Shown: positions 34,207 to 43,408 of the stretch, piece after piece
How the letters are laid out: every line of letters starts with the position of its first letter
Numbering within the stretch: position 1 is the stretch's first letter
Notes under the pieces: model-generated
Database searches by the model: none
Told to the model about the DNA's origin: nothing
What the model saw: only the letters and a program-made list of their open reading frames with translations
DNA from: Pseudaminobacter soli (ex Zhang et al. 2022)
GTDB lineage: Bacteria; Pseudomonadota; Alphaproteobacteria; Rhizobiales; Rhizobiaceae
Direction of reading: 5' to 3'
Length of the DNA: 52,653 nt
NCBI RefSeq assembly: GCF_014595955.1
Contig: NZ_JABVCF010000011.1
Coordinates: forward strand, 197,642 to 250,294
Made by a program: the position numbers and the translations under genes

Positions 34207-35457
34207 ATGCAGAACACCGCATCTCCCCTTATCGAGATTTCTCCGGAACTGGTGGAACGATACGTGTTGGAACTCGCTTCCTATGGCGCCGTCCAGGCTA
34301 CGGGCGTATCCCGCACGGTCTATTCGCCCGAATGGGTCGGTGCGACTGAGCGTTACGTTGAGTGGTGCACGGAAGCCGGTCTCGAGGTGAACCGCGATGC
34401 GGTTGGCAACGTCTGGGGGAAGCTTAAGGGAAGAGAGCCGGGTAAATCGATCGTCTCAGGCTCTCACATTGACTCGCAAACGCCGGGGGGGCGCTATGAC
34501 GGCGCCCTCGGCGCCGTCGCGGCGCTGATCGCCTTGCGGGCGCTAAGGGAGCAGTTTGGTGCTCCGAAGCGCACGATCGAGGCCGTTGCATTTTGCGAAG
34601 AGGAATCCAGCCGCTTTCCGAGCGCGAACTATTGGGGCTCTCGCGCTATCACCGGGCGGATCGCACCAGACGACCCGGATCGGGTCATCGGATTTTCAGG
34701 CGAGTCGATCGCCGAGGCCATGCGCGACGTCGGACTCGATCCCGCGCGCATCGCCGAGGCCAGCCGCGACGACATCGAGCACTTCATTGAACTTCATATC
34801 GAGCAGGGACCCATCTTGGAGCAGGCAGGTCTTCCCGTGGCGATCGTCAGTGCGATTACAGGTATCCGCCACTACCGCGCAGAGATCAGGGGGACACAGA
34901 ACCATGCCGGCGCGTTTCCGATGGATCTTCGCCGCGATCCTTTGGCCGGCTTCGCCGAGATCGCCTCGGGCCTGATAAACACGGCGCACCGCATGGGGCG
35001 GCCGGCAGTGACCACCATCGGGCGGGTGATCGTCGAGCCGAACTATCCCGGAATTATCCCATCGCGCGTCGAGTTTACGATCGATGCGCGCCACCCGGAT
35101 CCGGAGGCCCGCCGTCGGCTCTACGCGGCGCATGAAAACCTTATGACGGAAGTTGCATCGCGGCGCGGGCTCGACATCCATTGGGAGACGATGCTCGACC
35201 ATGAACCTGCCCCCTCGAACTTGGAGATCGTGTCGGTGCTGGAGCGGGTAGCCCGAGACCAAGGCGTTCCGACAATGTTGATGGCCAGTGGAGCGGGGCA
35301 CGATTCGCAGCAGATGGCGGCCATCGCCAAGGTGGCGATGATCTTCGTGCGGTCCAAGGATGGCCGGAGCCATACGCCCGACGAATTCTCTTCGGTGGAG
35401 GACATCGTGGCCGGAATTCGCGTCCTAGCTGCGGGGCTTCACGCCCTCGCATATTGA
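34207..35457 (+). CDS. M20-family amidohydrolase (allantoate amidohydrolase/N-carbamoyl-L-amino acid hydrolase)
   Basis: A 416-residue binuclear metallo-hydrolase. Metal-site segments are canonical: SGSHIDSQTPGGRYDGALGA (about 89-108), FCEEESSRF, HIEQGP and GRSHTPDEF, with NHAGAFPMDLRRD in the dimerisation domain and ASGAGHDSQQMA near the end. It hydrolyses allantoate or another N-carbamoyl compound. ATG at 34207 is chosen because GGAG precedes it; upstream in-frame starts cross the LysR promoter. It is followed after 19 bases by the PuuE gene, so the pair could take allantoin to ureidoglycine/ureidoglycolate. Paralogue of 30536-31768, which has an altered metal segment. Confidence 0.83.
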   Translation: MQNTASPLIEISPELVERYVLELASYGAVQATGVSRTVYSPEWVGATERYVEWCTEAGLEVNRDAVGNVWGKLKGREPGKSIVSGSHIDSQTPGGRYDGALGAVAALIALRALREQFGAPKRTIEAVAFCEEESSRFPSANYWGSRAITGRIAPDDPDRVIGFSGESIAEAMRDVGLDPARIAEASRDDIEHFIELHIEQGPILEQAGLPVAIVSAITGIRHYRAEIRGTQNHAGAFPMDLRRDPLAGFAEIASGLINTAHRMGRPAVTTIGRVIVEPNYPGIIPSRVEFTIDARHPDPEARRRLYAAHENLMTEVASRRGLDIHWETMLDHEPAPSNLEIVSVLERVARDQGVPTMLMASGAGHDSQQMAAIAKVAMIFVRSKDGRSHTPDEFSSVEDIVAGIRVLAAGLHALAY

Positions 35458-35476
35458 TGGAAGGGAGAACCGACTG

Positions 35477-36379
35477 ATGTATCCTCGCGATCTTGCCGGC
35501 TATGGACGAAATCCCCCCGACGCTCGTTGGCCCAATGATGCACGTTTGGCCGTCCAATTCGTGATCAATTTCGAGGAGGGCGGAGAGCATTCGATCCTGC
35601 ATGGTGATCGGCACAGCGAAGCGTTTCTCGCCGAGGAGCCGACAGCAGCTTTCTACAACGTCCGCAATCTCGGCGTTGAATCTCAGTATGAATACGGGAG
35701 CCGTGCGGGCTGGTGGCGCCTTTATCGGATGTTCACCGAACGCAACATCCCTGTCACAATCTTTGGGATCACGAAGGCGCTGGAAAAGAATCCGGACGCC
35801 GTCGCCGCGATGAAGGAGGCGAAGTTCGAGATCGCTTCCCATGGCCTGCGCTGGATCCACTACGCGGAGATGCCAGAGGAGCAGGAAGCCTTACACATCG
35901 CCGAGGCGATGCGAATTCACACGGAAGTCACCGGGGCGCGACCGACGGGTTGGTACACAGGCCGGATGAGCGTAAATACTCGGAAGCTTCTCGTGCTGGC
36001 AGGCGGGCTCGTCTACGACTCGGATTCTTTTGCAGATGATCTGCCTTACTGGGTTCAAGTCGATGGGCAGGATCACCTCGTTGTGCCGTACACGCTCGAC
36101 AACAACGATGTCCGGTACGTCAACTCTTACGGATACCAGTCGCCAAGTTTTTCCGCCTACCTGACCCAGGCTTTCGAGTTCCTCCGCCGCGAAGGCGAAC
36201 GAAAGCCGAAGATGATGAGCATCGGCCTTCACACACGCCTCGTGGGACGGCCTGGGCGGGCCGCCGATCTCGAACGGTTCCTCGACCACGTCGCGGCCAC
36301 TTCGGACGTGTGGGTGGCGCGGCGGATCGATATCGCAGAACACTGGCGGGCAGCACATCCGCCTGCGTCTCAGTACTGA
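35477..36379 (+). CDS. puuE: Allantoinase PuuE (polysaccharide deacetylase fold)
   Basis: A 300-residue metal-independent allantoinase of the carbohydrate esterase 4 fold. Diagnostic residues replace the deacetylase Asp pair: VINFEEGGEHSILHGD at about residues 30-45. Further family text is YEYGSRAGWWRLYRMFTERN and FEIASHGLRWIHYA. It hydrolyses allantoin to allantoate. GGGAG precedes the ATG. Flanked by an M20 hydrolase and an epimerase in one operon. The substrate could also be a related cyclic ureide. Confidence 0.85.
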   Translation: MYPRDLAGYGRNPPDARWPNDARLAVQFVINFEEGGEHSILHGDRHSEAFLAEEPTAAFYNVRNLGVESQYEYGSRAGWWRLYRMFTERNIPVTIFGITKALEKNPDAVAAMKEAKFEIASHGLRWIHYAEMPEEQEALHIAEAMRIHTEVTGARPTGWYTGRMSVNTRKLLVLAGGLVYDSDSFADDLPYWVQVDGQDHLVVPYTLDNNDVRYVNSYGYQSPSFSAYLTQAFEFLRREGERKPKMMSIGLHTRLVGRPGRAADLERFLDHVAATSDVWVARRIDIAEHWRAAHPPASQY

Positions 36380-36394
36380 GGGAAGGTTCCCGCG

Positions 36395-37411
36395 ATGCAG
36401 AAGGGAGGTCAAGGCTCATTTGTTTTGGTCAGTGGCGCTTCTGGCTTCATCGGCGCAGCCGTTACGCGGGCCCTGCGCTCCGCCGGAAGAGGGGTCTTGG
36501 CTATCGACATCCGCGGTGACGAAGCGGAGGAGGTGATCCATTGCGATCTACTCGAGGCTCACCGCCTGCACGAGCTCGCCCGGGAGTGTGATATCGAGGC
36601 AATTCTGCATTGCGGAGGGGTTTCGGGCCCGATGCTCTACGCAGACCGCCCCGGCATTGTCGCGCGAACGAATGTCGAGGGTACGCTCAATCTTCTCGAG
36701 CTCGCTCGTATCCATCGCATCTCGCGGTTCGTGTTCTGTTCGTCGGCCTCAGTCTACGGCCCGCGCGCAGCGGACGATCTCGTGTGCGTGGAGAGCGCGC
36801 TGCATCCGCGTTCCGCCTACGCTGCGAGCAAGATTGCGGGCGAGGCGCTGGTGGAAGCCTATTCAAACTGCCACGGCCTAGACGGAATCAGCCTGCGGAT
36901 TGCGGCCGTCTATGGCCCTGGCCGCCGCACCGATTGCTTCATCCGCGAGATGATCCTGGCCGGGTTGAACAACCGTCCGCTGTCGATCGGGGCCGGTGGA
37001 AGCCAGCGGTATCATTTCGTCCATATTGATGACGTCGTGTCCGCTCTGACCGCGGCCCTTTGGGCCGTGAGCGCGCGCAGGACCCATACGATCGCTGGGG
37101 GGCCGGGGCTCACGCTCAGGGAACTGGCGGATGTCGTCCGCGCGATCGTGCCCGGCCCAGACATCATCGTCGGATCTGCGCTCGACGGCCTTTCCGATCC
37201 GCAAGGCATTTACGATCTTTCGTCGTCCCGCGCCGACTTCGGCTGGACGCCATCAGTGCCGCTCGAGGATGGGATCGCGTCATACGTCGAATGGCTCAGT
37301 CGGGATTCGGATCAAGTCTCGGAACCTGCGGCTGATCCCGCTTCGACCGGAGAGGCCCCGGCCGAAACTGGGTCGCCGCCGACATCACGTTTTTCAACCG
37401 GCGATGCCTAG
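36395..37411 (+). CDS. NAD-dependent epimerase/dehydratase
   Basis: A 338-residue extended SDR. The N-terminal dinucleotide motif is VSGASGFIGAAV (about 12-23), and the catalytic YxxxK is YAASK at about residues 144-148, with FCSSASVYGP upstream. The last ~35 residues are Pro/Thr/Ser-rich and look disordered. It probably oxidises or epimerises a sugar or sugar-like acid. Its place between a ureide hydrolase and a ribose-type ABC importer is unusual. GAGGGAAGG site before the ATG. Confidence 0.82.
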   Translation: MQKGGQGSFVLVSGASGFIGAAVTRALRSAGRGVLAIDIRGDEAEEVIHCDLLEAHRLHELARECDIEAILHCGGVSGPMLYADRPGIVARTNVEGTLNLLELARIHRISRFVFCSSASVYGPRAADDLVCVESALHPRSAYAASKIAGEALVEAYSNCHGLDGISLRIAAVYGPGRRTDCFIREMILAGLNNRPLSIGAGGSQRYHFVHIDDVVSALTAALWAVSARRTHTIAGGPGLTLRELADVVRAIVPGPDIIVGSALDGLSDPQGIYDLSSSRADFGWTPSVPLEDGIASYVEWLSRDSDQVSEPAADPASTGEAPAETGSPPTSRFSTGDA

Positions 37412-37440
37412 GGGCACGCTGTTCTTGGGAGGGAAGGGAA

Positions 37441-38535
37441 ATGAGAAATAAAACTGGTGCATTACTTGGCGCGTTGTTGGCCGGGTTGAGCATAGCGGCA
37501 TTTTCGACCCCGGCTGCGGCGGTCGACCTTGAGGCGATGAAGGCGCACGTCGCCGATCATCAGAAGCTGCCGGAGTTCCAGGCGCCTGGCGAACCTTTCG
37601 ACGCCCGCGCCTGCATGAAGGACAAGAAGCTCATTGTCGTCCCGTTCTCCAGCTCGGTCGAATTCACGGGCGGCGTTGCCAGCCGCATGGTCGAAATCGC
37701 GAAAGATATCGGATTCCAATACGACCACTATCGGACGCAGGGCCAGCCGTCCCAGTGGATTCAGGGGATCAATCAAGGCATCAGCCAGAAGTACGACCTC
37801 ATCGATGTGCTGATGCCGGATCCGAGGGCACTCGTTCCCCAGGGCATGCAGGCGAAGGAGGCGGGCATCCCCATCGTCGCGGCGCACGCGGCCGGACTTG
37901 ACACGAAGCCGCCCGAACCCTTCCTCATGGTGCCGATCGACTATACGCAGGCCGGCCAACTGATGGCCGAGTGGGTCGTCACGAAGACCGAAGGCAAGGC
38001 CAACGTCCTCTTCCTGACCGCCAAGGACTCGTTCTCCGCGGAGTCGGTCATGAGCGGCGTGCTGCCTACGCTCGAGCAGTGCGAGGACTGCAAGGTGAAG
38101 CAGCAGAACGTCAACGTCGTGGACTGGGGAACCCGGCTTCAGCCGACTGTCCAGGCCGAGCTCCTTCGGGACCCGTCGATCGACTACATCATCGTTATGT
38201 ATGACGGCATGGCCCAGTTCGTCGTTCCTGCCGTCGAACTGACCCAGTCCAAGGCCAAGATCGTGACCTTTAACGGTAGCCCGTTCGTCCTTGATCTCGT
38301 CCAGCAGGGGCGGGTCGAAATGGATATTGGCGAGAGCATCGACTGGGTTGCACACGCGATCCTCGACGCGGAGATGCGCATCCTTTGCGGCCTACCGCAC
38401 GTCACCGATCCCAAGGCCCCACTCTACATCTTCGACGCGTCCAATGTGGACACGGCCGGAACGCCGCCGCAGGTCTCGACCGGCTATGGAGACGCTTACG
38501 TCGAAGGCTATCGGAAGCTCTGGGGGCTTCAGTGA
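37441..38535 (+). CDS. Periplasmic sugar-binding protein (ribose/xylose type, family 2 ABC importer)
   Basis: A 364-residue type-I binding protein with a signal peptide (about residues 1-27, cleavage after PAAA). The body shows the RbsB-like alternating fold, for example IPIVAAHAAGLDTKPPEPF, LMVPIDYTQAGQLMAEW and VMYDGMAQFVVPAVE. A purine-rich GGGAGGGAAGGGAA site precedes the ATG. It is the first gene of the transporter (binding protein, ATPase, permease). The ligand is unknown; context suggests a ureide, nucleoside or pentose-like compound. Confidence 0.87.
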   Translation: MRNKTGALLGALLAGLSIAAFSTPAAAVDLEAMKAHVADHQKLPEFQAPGEPFDARACMKDKKLIVVPFSSSVEFTGGVASRMVEIAKDIGFQYDHYRTQGQPSQWIQGINQGISQKYDLIDVLMPDPRALVPQGMQAKEAGIPIVAAHAAGLDTKPPEPFLMVPIDYTQAGQLMAEWVVTKTEGKANVLFLTAKDSFSAESVMSGVLPTLEQCEDCKVKQQNVNVVDWGTRLQPTVQAELLRDPSIDYIIVMYDGMAQFVVPAVELTQSKAKIVTFNGSPFVLDLVQQGRVEMDIGESIDWVAHAILDAEMRILCGLPHVTDPKAPLYIFDASNVDTAGTPPQVSTGYGDAYVEGYRKLWGLQ

Positions 38536-40115
38536 TCTTGGAGAGGGGCACGCCGGTGCTCGAGGATTCAGCTACCCCGAACCTCGTGGTCCAAGGGATC
38601 AGCAAGTCCTTTGCTGGCGCCCGTGCCCTTGATGATGTGACCCTCTCCGTCGGATACGGCGAGATTCACGGCTTGCTCGGGCACAATGGCTCGGGCAAGT
38701 CTACCCTCATCAAGATACTGTCCGGCGTGCACGCCCCGGACAGCGGGCATGTCCGGATCGGCGAGCGTGACCTGCCCCTACCCCTGCCGCCAGGCGAGTT
38801 CAATCGCTTCGGAATCGCCGTGGTCCACCAGGCTCTTGGCCTCGTCCCGTCGCTTTCCGTTACCGAGAACCTCTTAGTCCGCCGTCTCGTGCGGGACGCG
38901 AACCCGATGATCCGGTGGGGCCGGGCGAAGCGCGAGGCAGAGGCTCTATTCTCCCGATACGGCCTCTCGCTGGACCCGGATGCGCTGGTGAGCAAACTCG
39001 CGCCCGTCGAGCGCGCCTTGCTCGCCATCATCCGGGCATTCTCCGAGCTAGACGACACGGCGGGTGACGGAGGGCTCCTGATCCTGGACGAGCCGACTCC
39101 GTTCCTGTCACGAGCCGACGTGGAGCAGCTTTTCGCGCTGGTCCGGGCGCTCGCCGACCGCGGCACCAGCGTCATCTTCGTCTCTCACGACGTTGACGAG
39201 GTAATTGATCTCACGGATCGCGCGACCGTGCTTCGCAACGGGCGCGTCGCGGCGAGCCTGACGACGCGAAATGCGAGCAAGTCGGATTTCATTTCGGCCA
39301 TTGTCGGCCGGTCGCTCAATATGACCCGCCCTCCGCCGCGGACGATCGGGGCGACCCAAGCGGCCGTCGTCACGGATTTGCGAGCCAGCGGGCTCGAACC
39401 GTTCAACCTCACGCTCCGGCGCGGCGAAGTCGTCGGGCTCACAGGGCTGCTTGGCTCGGGATATGACTGGGTGCCCTATCTGCTCTACGGGGCGAAACCG
39501 GCGGATGGTGGAACCTTGTCTGTCGGCGGAGCCGAAGTGGCGATCGCAGATGTCACACCTTCCGCCGCGATGAGGCTAGGCATGGTTCTCGTGCCCGGGG
39601 ATCGCCCGGGGGCGGCGGTCGCCGATGGACTCTCCGTGGCAGAGAACATCGCGCTGCCGGTATTCGGGAGGCTGTTGCCCCGCTTGATGGTAACGGGCGC
39701 GCGGATCAACCAGCATGCTGCCACACTCGCGGAAGACTTCGACATCCGCCCGCGCGAACCCGAGAGGGCGGTGCGCGATCTGTCCGGCGGCAACCAGCAG
39801 AAGGTTGTTCTAGCCAAGTGGTTGCAGACCGGTCCCGACCTGATACTGCTGGATGAGCCCACGCAGGGTGTCGACGTGGGCGCCCGTCAGCAGGTCTACG
39901 AGTTCATTCGCAAGGCGGCGGACCGGGGTGCGTCCATCCTCTGTGCGAGCAGCGACCACGAGCAACTGGAGGCAATCTGCGATCGAGTGCTGATCTTCAG
40001 CCGCGGTCGGGTGGTCTCCACCCTCTCCGGCGATGAAATCACGAAACATGCAATTACCGAGCGTTGTTTGAACAGCCTCGGGGGAAACTTGCAAGGCGAG
40101 GCGGTCAATGGGTGA
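38532..40115 (+). CDS. Ribose-type ABC transporter ATPase, two nucleotide-binding domains
   Basis: About 527 residues. The first domain has Walker A GHNGSGKST and Walker B GGLLILDEPTPFL. The second has a degenerate P-loop (GLLGSGYDW), a good signature LSGGNQQKVVLAKWL and ILLDEPTQGVDVG. The last part carries the switch His in SSDHEQL. The GTG at 38532 overlaps the binding-protein stop (GTGA), and a GTG at 38556 with GGAGAGGGG upstream is an equally good start. It overlaps the permease gene by eight bases. Confidence 0.9.
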   Translation: MILERGTPVLEDSATPNLVVQGISKSFAGARALDDVTLSVGYGEIHGLLGHNGSGKSTLIKILSGVHAPDSGHVRIGERDLPLPLPPGEFNRFGIAVVHQALGLVPSLSVTENLLVRRLVRDANPMIRWGRAKREAEALFSRYGLSLDPDALVSKLAPVERALLAIIRAFSELDDTAGDGGLLILDEPTPFLSRADVEQLFALVRALADRGTSVIFVSHDVDEVIDLTDRATVLRNGRVAASLTTRNASKSDFISAIVGRSLNMTRPPPRTIGATQAAVVTDLRASGLEPFNLTLRRGEVVGLTGLLGSGYDWVPYLLYGAKPADGGTLSVGGAEVAIADVTPSAAMRLGMVLVPGDRPGAAVADGLSVAENIALPVFGRLLPRLMVTGARINQHAATLAEDFDIRPREPERAVRDLSGGNQQKVVLAKWLQTGPDLILLDEPTQGVDVGARQQVYEFIRKAADRGASILCASSDHEQLEAICDRVLIFSRGRVVSTLSGDEITKHAITERCLNSLGGNLQGEAVNG

Positions 40116-41133
40116 TGTCATTGCGGGCTCACAGCCAACGCGGTCCACGGTCAATCAAATCCGACGAGGCCGCCCGCGGTTTCTAGCGGAGTTGGAGCGT
40201 TTCGCTCTCGTCCTCGCGTGGCTTGTGGTCATCGTGATCTTCGGCGTGCTCGCGCCGGAGTCCTTTCTGACTTGGCCGAATTTCTCAACCATCTTCGGGT
40301 CACAGGCGGTCCTTGTCATTCTGACGCTCGGGCTGATCATCCCACTGACAGCAGGCGACATCGACCTGTCCGTTGCGCAAGTCCTCACTCTATCGTCGAT
40401 GACGATCGCGGTCCTCAACGTCGGCCATGGATGGCCGATCGGCTTGGCCATCGCTGCTGCGCTCGCGATCGGCGTTGCCACCGGAATCCTCAATGCATTT
40501 TTCACGCTGTTCTTCCGCATCCACTCCCTCATAGTCACGCTGGGAACGGGTACATTCCTTCATGGGATTACTTTGTGGATCAGCAACTCCAGCACGATCG
40601 GCGGGATCGACTGGACGCTCGTCCAGGCGGTGATCCTGACCAGGCTTTTCGGTATCCCTCTGGCCTTCTACTATGCGGTCGCCATTGCGCTCGTGCTGGT
40701 CTACGTATTCGAGTTCACTTCGCTGGGCCGCAAGGCGCTCTTCGTCGGCCGTGGCCGCGAGGTGGCGCGTCTTGCAGGCGTGCCAGTGACGCGCGTCAGG
40801 CTGATCTGCTTCATCGCCTCCGGCGTACTGTCGGCCATAGCCGGAACGCTCTATGCTGGCACATCGGGTTCGGCTGACCCGACTTCCGGGACGCAGCTCA
40901 TGCTGCCGGCTTTTGCGGCTGCGTTCCTCGGCGCGACGTCGATCACGCCGGGCCGCTTCAATCCGCTCGGCTCCACGATTGCCGTGTATCTCCTGGTCAC
41001 GGGAATCACCGGACTCTCGATTCTCGGAATCGATACCTACGTCCAGGACCTGTTCTACGGCGGTGCCTTGGTCCTGGCGGTTGCTCTCTCACAACTGGTG
41101 AGAGGACGCGAAGAATCGTTGACCGAGCTTTGA
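40108..41133 (+). CDS. Ribose-type ABC transporter permease (RbsC-like)
   Basis: A 341-residue permease with about eight to ten membrane helices. The RbsC signature GLIIPLTAGDIDLSVAQVLT is present near residues 75-94, and the cytoplasmic loop GRGREVARLAGVPVTRVRL contacts the ATPase. Only one permease gene follows the ATPase, consistent with a homodimeric pore. An SDR gene begins 12 bases after its stop. Confidence 0.9.
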   Translation: MGDVIAGSQPTRSTVNQIRRGRPRFLAELERFALVLAWLVVIVIFGVLAPESFLTWPNFSTIFGSQAVLVILTLGLIIPLTAGDIDLSVAQVLTLSSMTIAVLNVGHGWPIGLAIAAALAIGVATGILNAFFTLFFRIHSLIVTLGTGTFLHGITLWISNSSTIGGIDWTLVQAVILTRLFGIPLAFYYAVAIALVLVYVFEFTSLGRKALFVGRGREVARLAGVPVTRVRLICFIASGVLSAIAGTLYAGTSGSADPTSGTQLMLPAFAAAFLGATSITPGRFNPLGSTIAVYLLVTGITGLSILGIDTYVQDLFYGGALVLAVALSQLVRGREESLTEL

Positions 41134-41145
41134 CGGGAGCAGGAT

Positions 41146-41898
41146 GTGCTGAGACTTGAGGGAAAGAGCGCGCTGGTGATCGGTTCGGCGACTGGGATCG
41201 GGCGGGCGGTGTGCCTCGCCTTCGCTGCCGAGGGTGCCACCGTTTTGGCGGCCGATCACGGTCTCCGCGACGACAAGCGCACTCTGCTGGAGGCGATCTC
41301 GTCGGCCGGCGGTCGGGCGTTAGCGTGCGACTGCGACGTGACGAAAGAGGCCGATGTGCGGGGCGCGGTGGAGGCGGCCGTGGCGGAGTTCGGTCGGCTC
41401 GACATCATGGTGAACAACGCCGGGATCGGGCTGCCGATGCGCAGCTTCGTCGAATGTGACTGGGAGGACTGGCAACGCGTCTTCGACGTAAACCTAGTCG
41501 GTGTCGCCTGGGGGATGAAGCATGCCCTTCCTTACATGCTGGCGCAGGGATACGGCCGGATCGTGAATACCGCGTCGCAGCTCGCCCACAAACCGGCGCC
41601 GGGCGCGGCGGCCTACAGCGCCTCCAAAGCGGCGGTCGTGGCGTTGACCACCGCCGTTGCGATGGAAGTCGCGGAGAGGGGGGTCGTTGTCAATTCTGTC
41701 TGCCCCGGGCCGACGGACACCCATACTTGGCGCGCCAGCGATCCCGACTGGCGGGCATGGAAAGCGAGCCAGCTCCCGATACGCCGCGTCGGTGAGCCCA
41801 GGGAGATCGCGCCAGCATATGTGTACCTCGCCTCAGACGAGGCCAGCTATATGATCGGGCAGAGCATTTCTCCGAATGGCGGGGACGTGAGTTGGTAG
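41146..41898 (+). CDS. Short-chain dehydrogenase/reductase
   Basis: A 250-residue classical SDR. The coenzyme motif reads GSATGIG (usually TGxxxGIG), followed by NNAGIG, the catalytic Ser in NTASQ and YSASK. VCPGPTDTHT lies at the usual position after the active site. GTG start with GGGAGCAGG upstream. It would oxidise or reduce a hydroxyl group of the imported compound. Most likely last gene of the ABC operon. Confidence 0.87.
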   Translation: MLRLEGKSALVIGSATGIGRAVCLAFAAEGATVLAADHGLRDDKRTLLEAISSAGGRALACDCDVTKEADVRGAVEAAVAEFGRLDIMVNNAGIGLPMRSFVECDWEDWQRVFDVNLVGVAWGMKHALPYMLAQGYGRIVNTASQLAHKPAPGAAAYSASKAAVVALTTAVAMEVAERGVVVNSVCPGPTDTHTWRASDPDWRAWKASQLPIRRVGEPREIAPAYVYLASDEASYMIGQSISPNGGDVSW

Positions 41899-42286
41899 CC
41901 GCGCTTCAGCCCCCGGCCGAGGACATGGGGGGAAATGCAGGCGTTCGCCGTCGACCTTGCGGGGCGCGGGGAGGTGAGTCAGAGTCCTTCATCCAAACAC
42001 AACAACTTCTCCCCGCTCACCACTGGCGCTCAGCCGTGCAGGGAGCGAACGGGCTGGGGCTTCTGCAAAAAGGTCGGAGGGTTGAGGGCCGTGAGGCGGT
42101 GTTATGCGGCTTACATTGGACGTCTCCTCAACAGAGGCGTTCGAGGTGGGGCGGCGGGAGAAATCGCTGTCATGGAGGTCAGTTCTACCAACCTGATCGA
42201 CCACGCGCTCGAAGGCGCTCTCGGTATCGATGGTGATCTGTTCCGGGAGGAGATGGTGACAAGCAGCTCCAGATGGACCTCTTGAG
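41899..42286. other. Region without a supported gene
   Basis: Frames such as 41935-42285 (plus) have natural-looking short segments but no recognised domain and no clear start site. The region separates the SDR from the D-2-hydroxyacid dehydrogenase and may hold a terminator or promoter. I found no clear stem-loop. Confidence 0.35.
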
Positions 42287-42313
42287 GTGAGCGGGGAGCG
42301 CGAAAGGCCCGTG

Positions 42314-43345
42314 ATGCTCGTGCAGCTTCAGCCGATGCTTGAAATCGTCGAAGCCGCACTAAGCCGTCGTTTTAACGTCCGTAAACTTTGGGAAGAGCGC
42401 TGGCTTTCGACCGAAGACGCATGCCGGGTACGCGGCATTGTCGCCAGCGGGCACTCAGTGGTCGATGCCTCGCTATTGTCGACGTTTCCCAATCTGGAGA
42501 TCGTGGCAAGCTTCGGCGTGGGCTACGATCACATCGACGCCAAGGCAGCCGCTCGACAGGGCGTAATCGTCACTAATACGCCAGACGTCCTCACCGGCGA
42601 AGTAGCCGATCTGGCCATTGGGCTTCTGATCGCGACGGTTCGTCAGTTGCCGCAAGCGGAGCGTTATCTTCGCGAGGGGAAGTGGGCGTCAGGTCCCTTT
42701 CCTCTCAGCGCCAGCTTGCGGGAAAAGAAGGTTGGCATCCTCGGGCTAGGGCGGATCGGGAGGGCCATCGCCCATCGCCTCTCCGGTTTCGACATGGCCT
42801 TATGTTACCACGCTCGACGGAGGCATGAGGACGTGAATCTTCCGTACTATGAAAGCCTCGCAGGCATGGCAAAGGATGTCGACATTCTGATCGTTGCTGC
42901 ACCCGGCGGCGCCGAAACCCGGCACATCGTCACCCGTCCTATTATTGATCTGCTTGGACCGGAGGGCGTGATCATAAATATCGGGCGGGGCTCAGTTATC
43001 GCGGAACTCGATCTCGCCGCCGCATTGAAAGAAGGCACGATCGGCGCAGCGGGCCTTGACGTTTTCGAGAACGAACCCGTCGTTCCAGCCGAGATCCTCG
43101 ACCATCCCCGTTCTGTGGTGCTCCCTCACATAGGATCCGCCTCGGTAAGAACGAGGAACGCCATGGGACAGTTGCTGGTGAACAATCTCATGTCCTGGTT
43201 CGAACGAAACGAAGCGGTTACACCCGTCATAGAGTCAGTGCCGCTTCTGCAGCCCGGTATCCCTCGCTGTGGTGGCAGTCTAGCAGAGCTACATCAGCAC
43301 GGTTCGGGAACACTTTCGATCACCATGCCGCCAAGCCGGCAATGA
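42314..43345 (+). CDS. D-2-hydroxyacid dehydrogenase (GhrB/hydroxypyruvate reductase-like)
   Basis: A 343-residue NAD(P)-dependent dehydrogenase. Landmarks: VGILGLGRIGRAIAHRL (Rossmann motif, about 137-153), INIGRGSVIAELDLAAALK (catalytic Arg), LDVFENEP (Glu) and VVLPHIGSAS (His). It would reduce glyoxylate or hydroxypyruvate, which is logical downstream of ureidoglycolate breakdown. ATG at 42314 follows AAAGG; GTG at 42287 is possible. The family normally ends shortly after TPV. Here ~35 further residues of unlike composition follow, as if the native stop was lost at about 43240 and the frame runs into inserted DNA. Confidence 0.82.
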   Translation: MLVQLQPMLEIVEAALSRRFNVRKLWEERWLSTEDACRVRGIVASGHSVVDASLLSTFPNLEIVASFGVGYDHIDAKAAARQGVIVTNTPDVLTGEVADLAIGLLIATVRQLPQAERYLREGKWASGPFPLSASLREKKVGILGLGRIGRAIAHRLSGFDMALCYHARRRHEDVNLPYYESLAGMAKDVDILIVAAPGGAETRHIVTRPIIDLLGPEGVIINIGRGSVIAELDLAAALKEGTIGAAGLDVFENEPVVPAEILDHPRSVVLPHIGSASVRTRNAMGQLLVNNLMSWFERNEAVTPVIESVPLLQPGIPRCGGSLAELHQHGSGTLSITMPPSRQ

Positions 43346-43408
43346 TGCTACCAAGAACGGCAGAAACATGCCCCTTGGAATCATGAACCGGGCAACCCAC
43401 AGCCGGAC

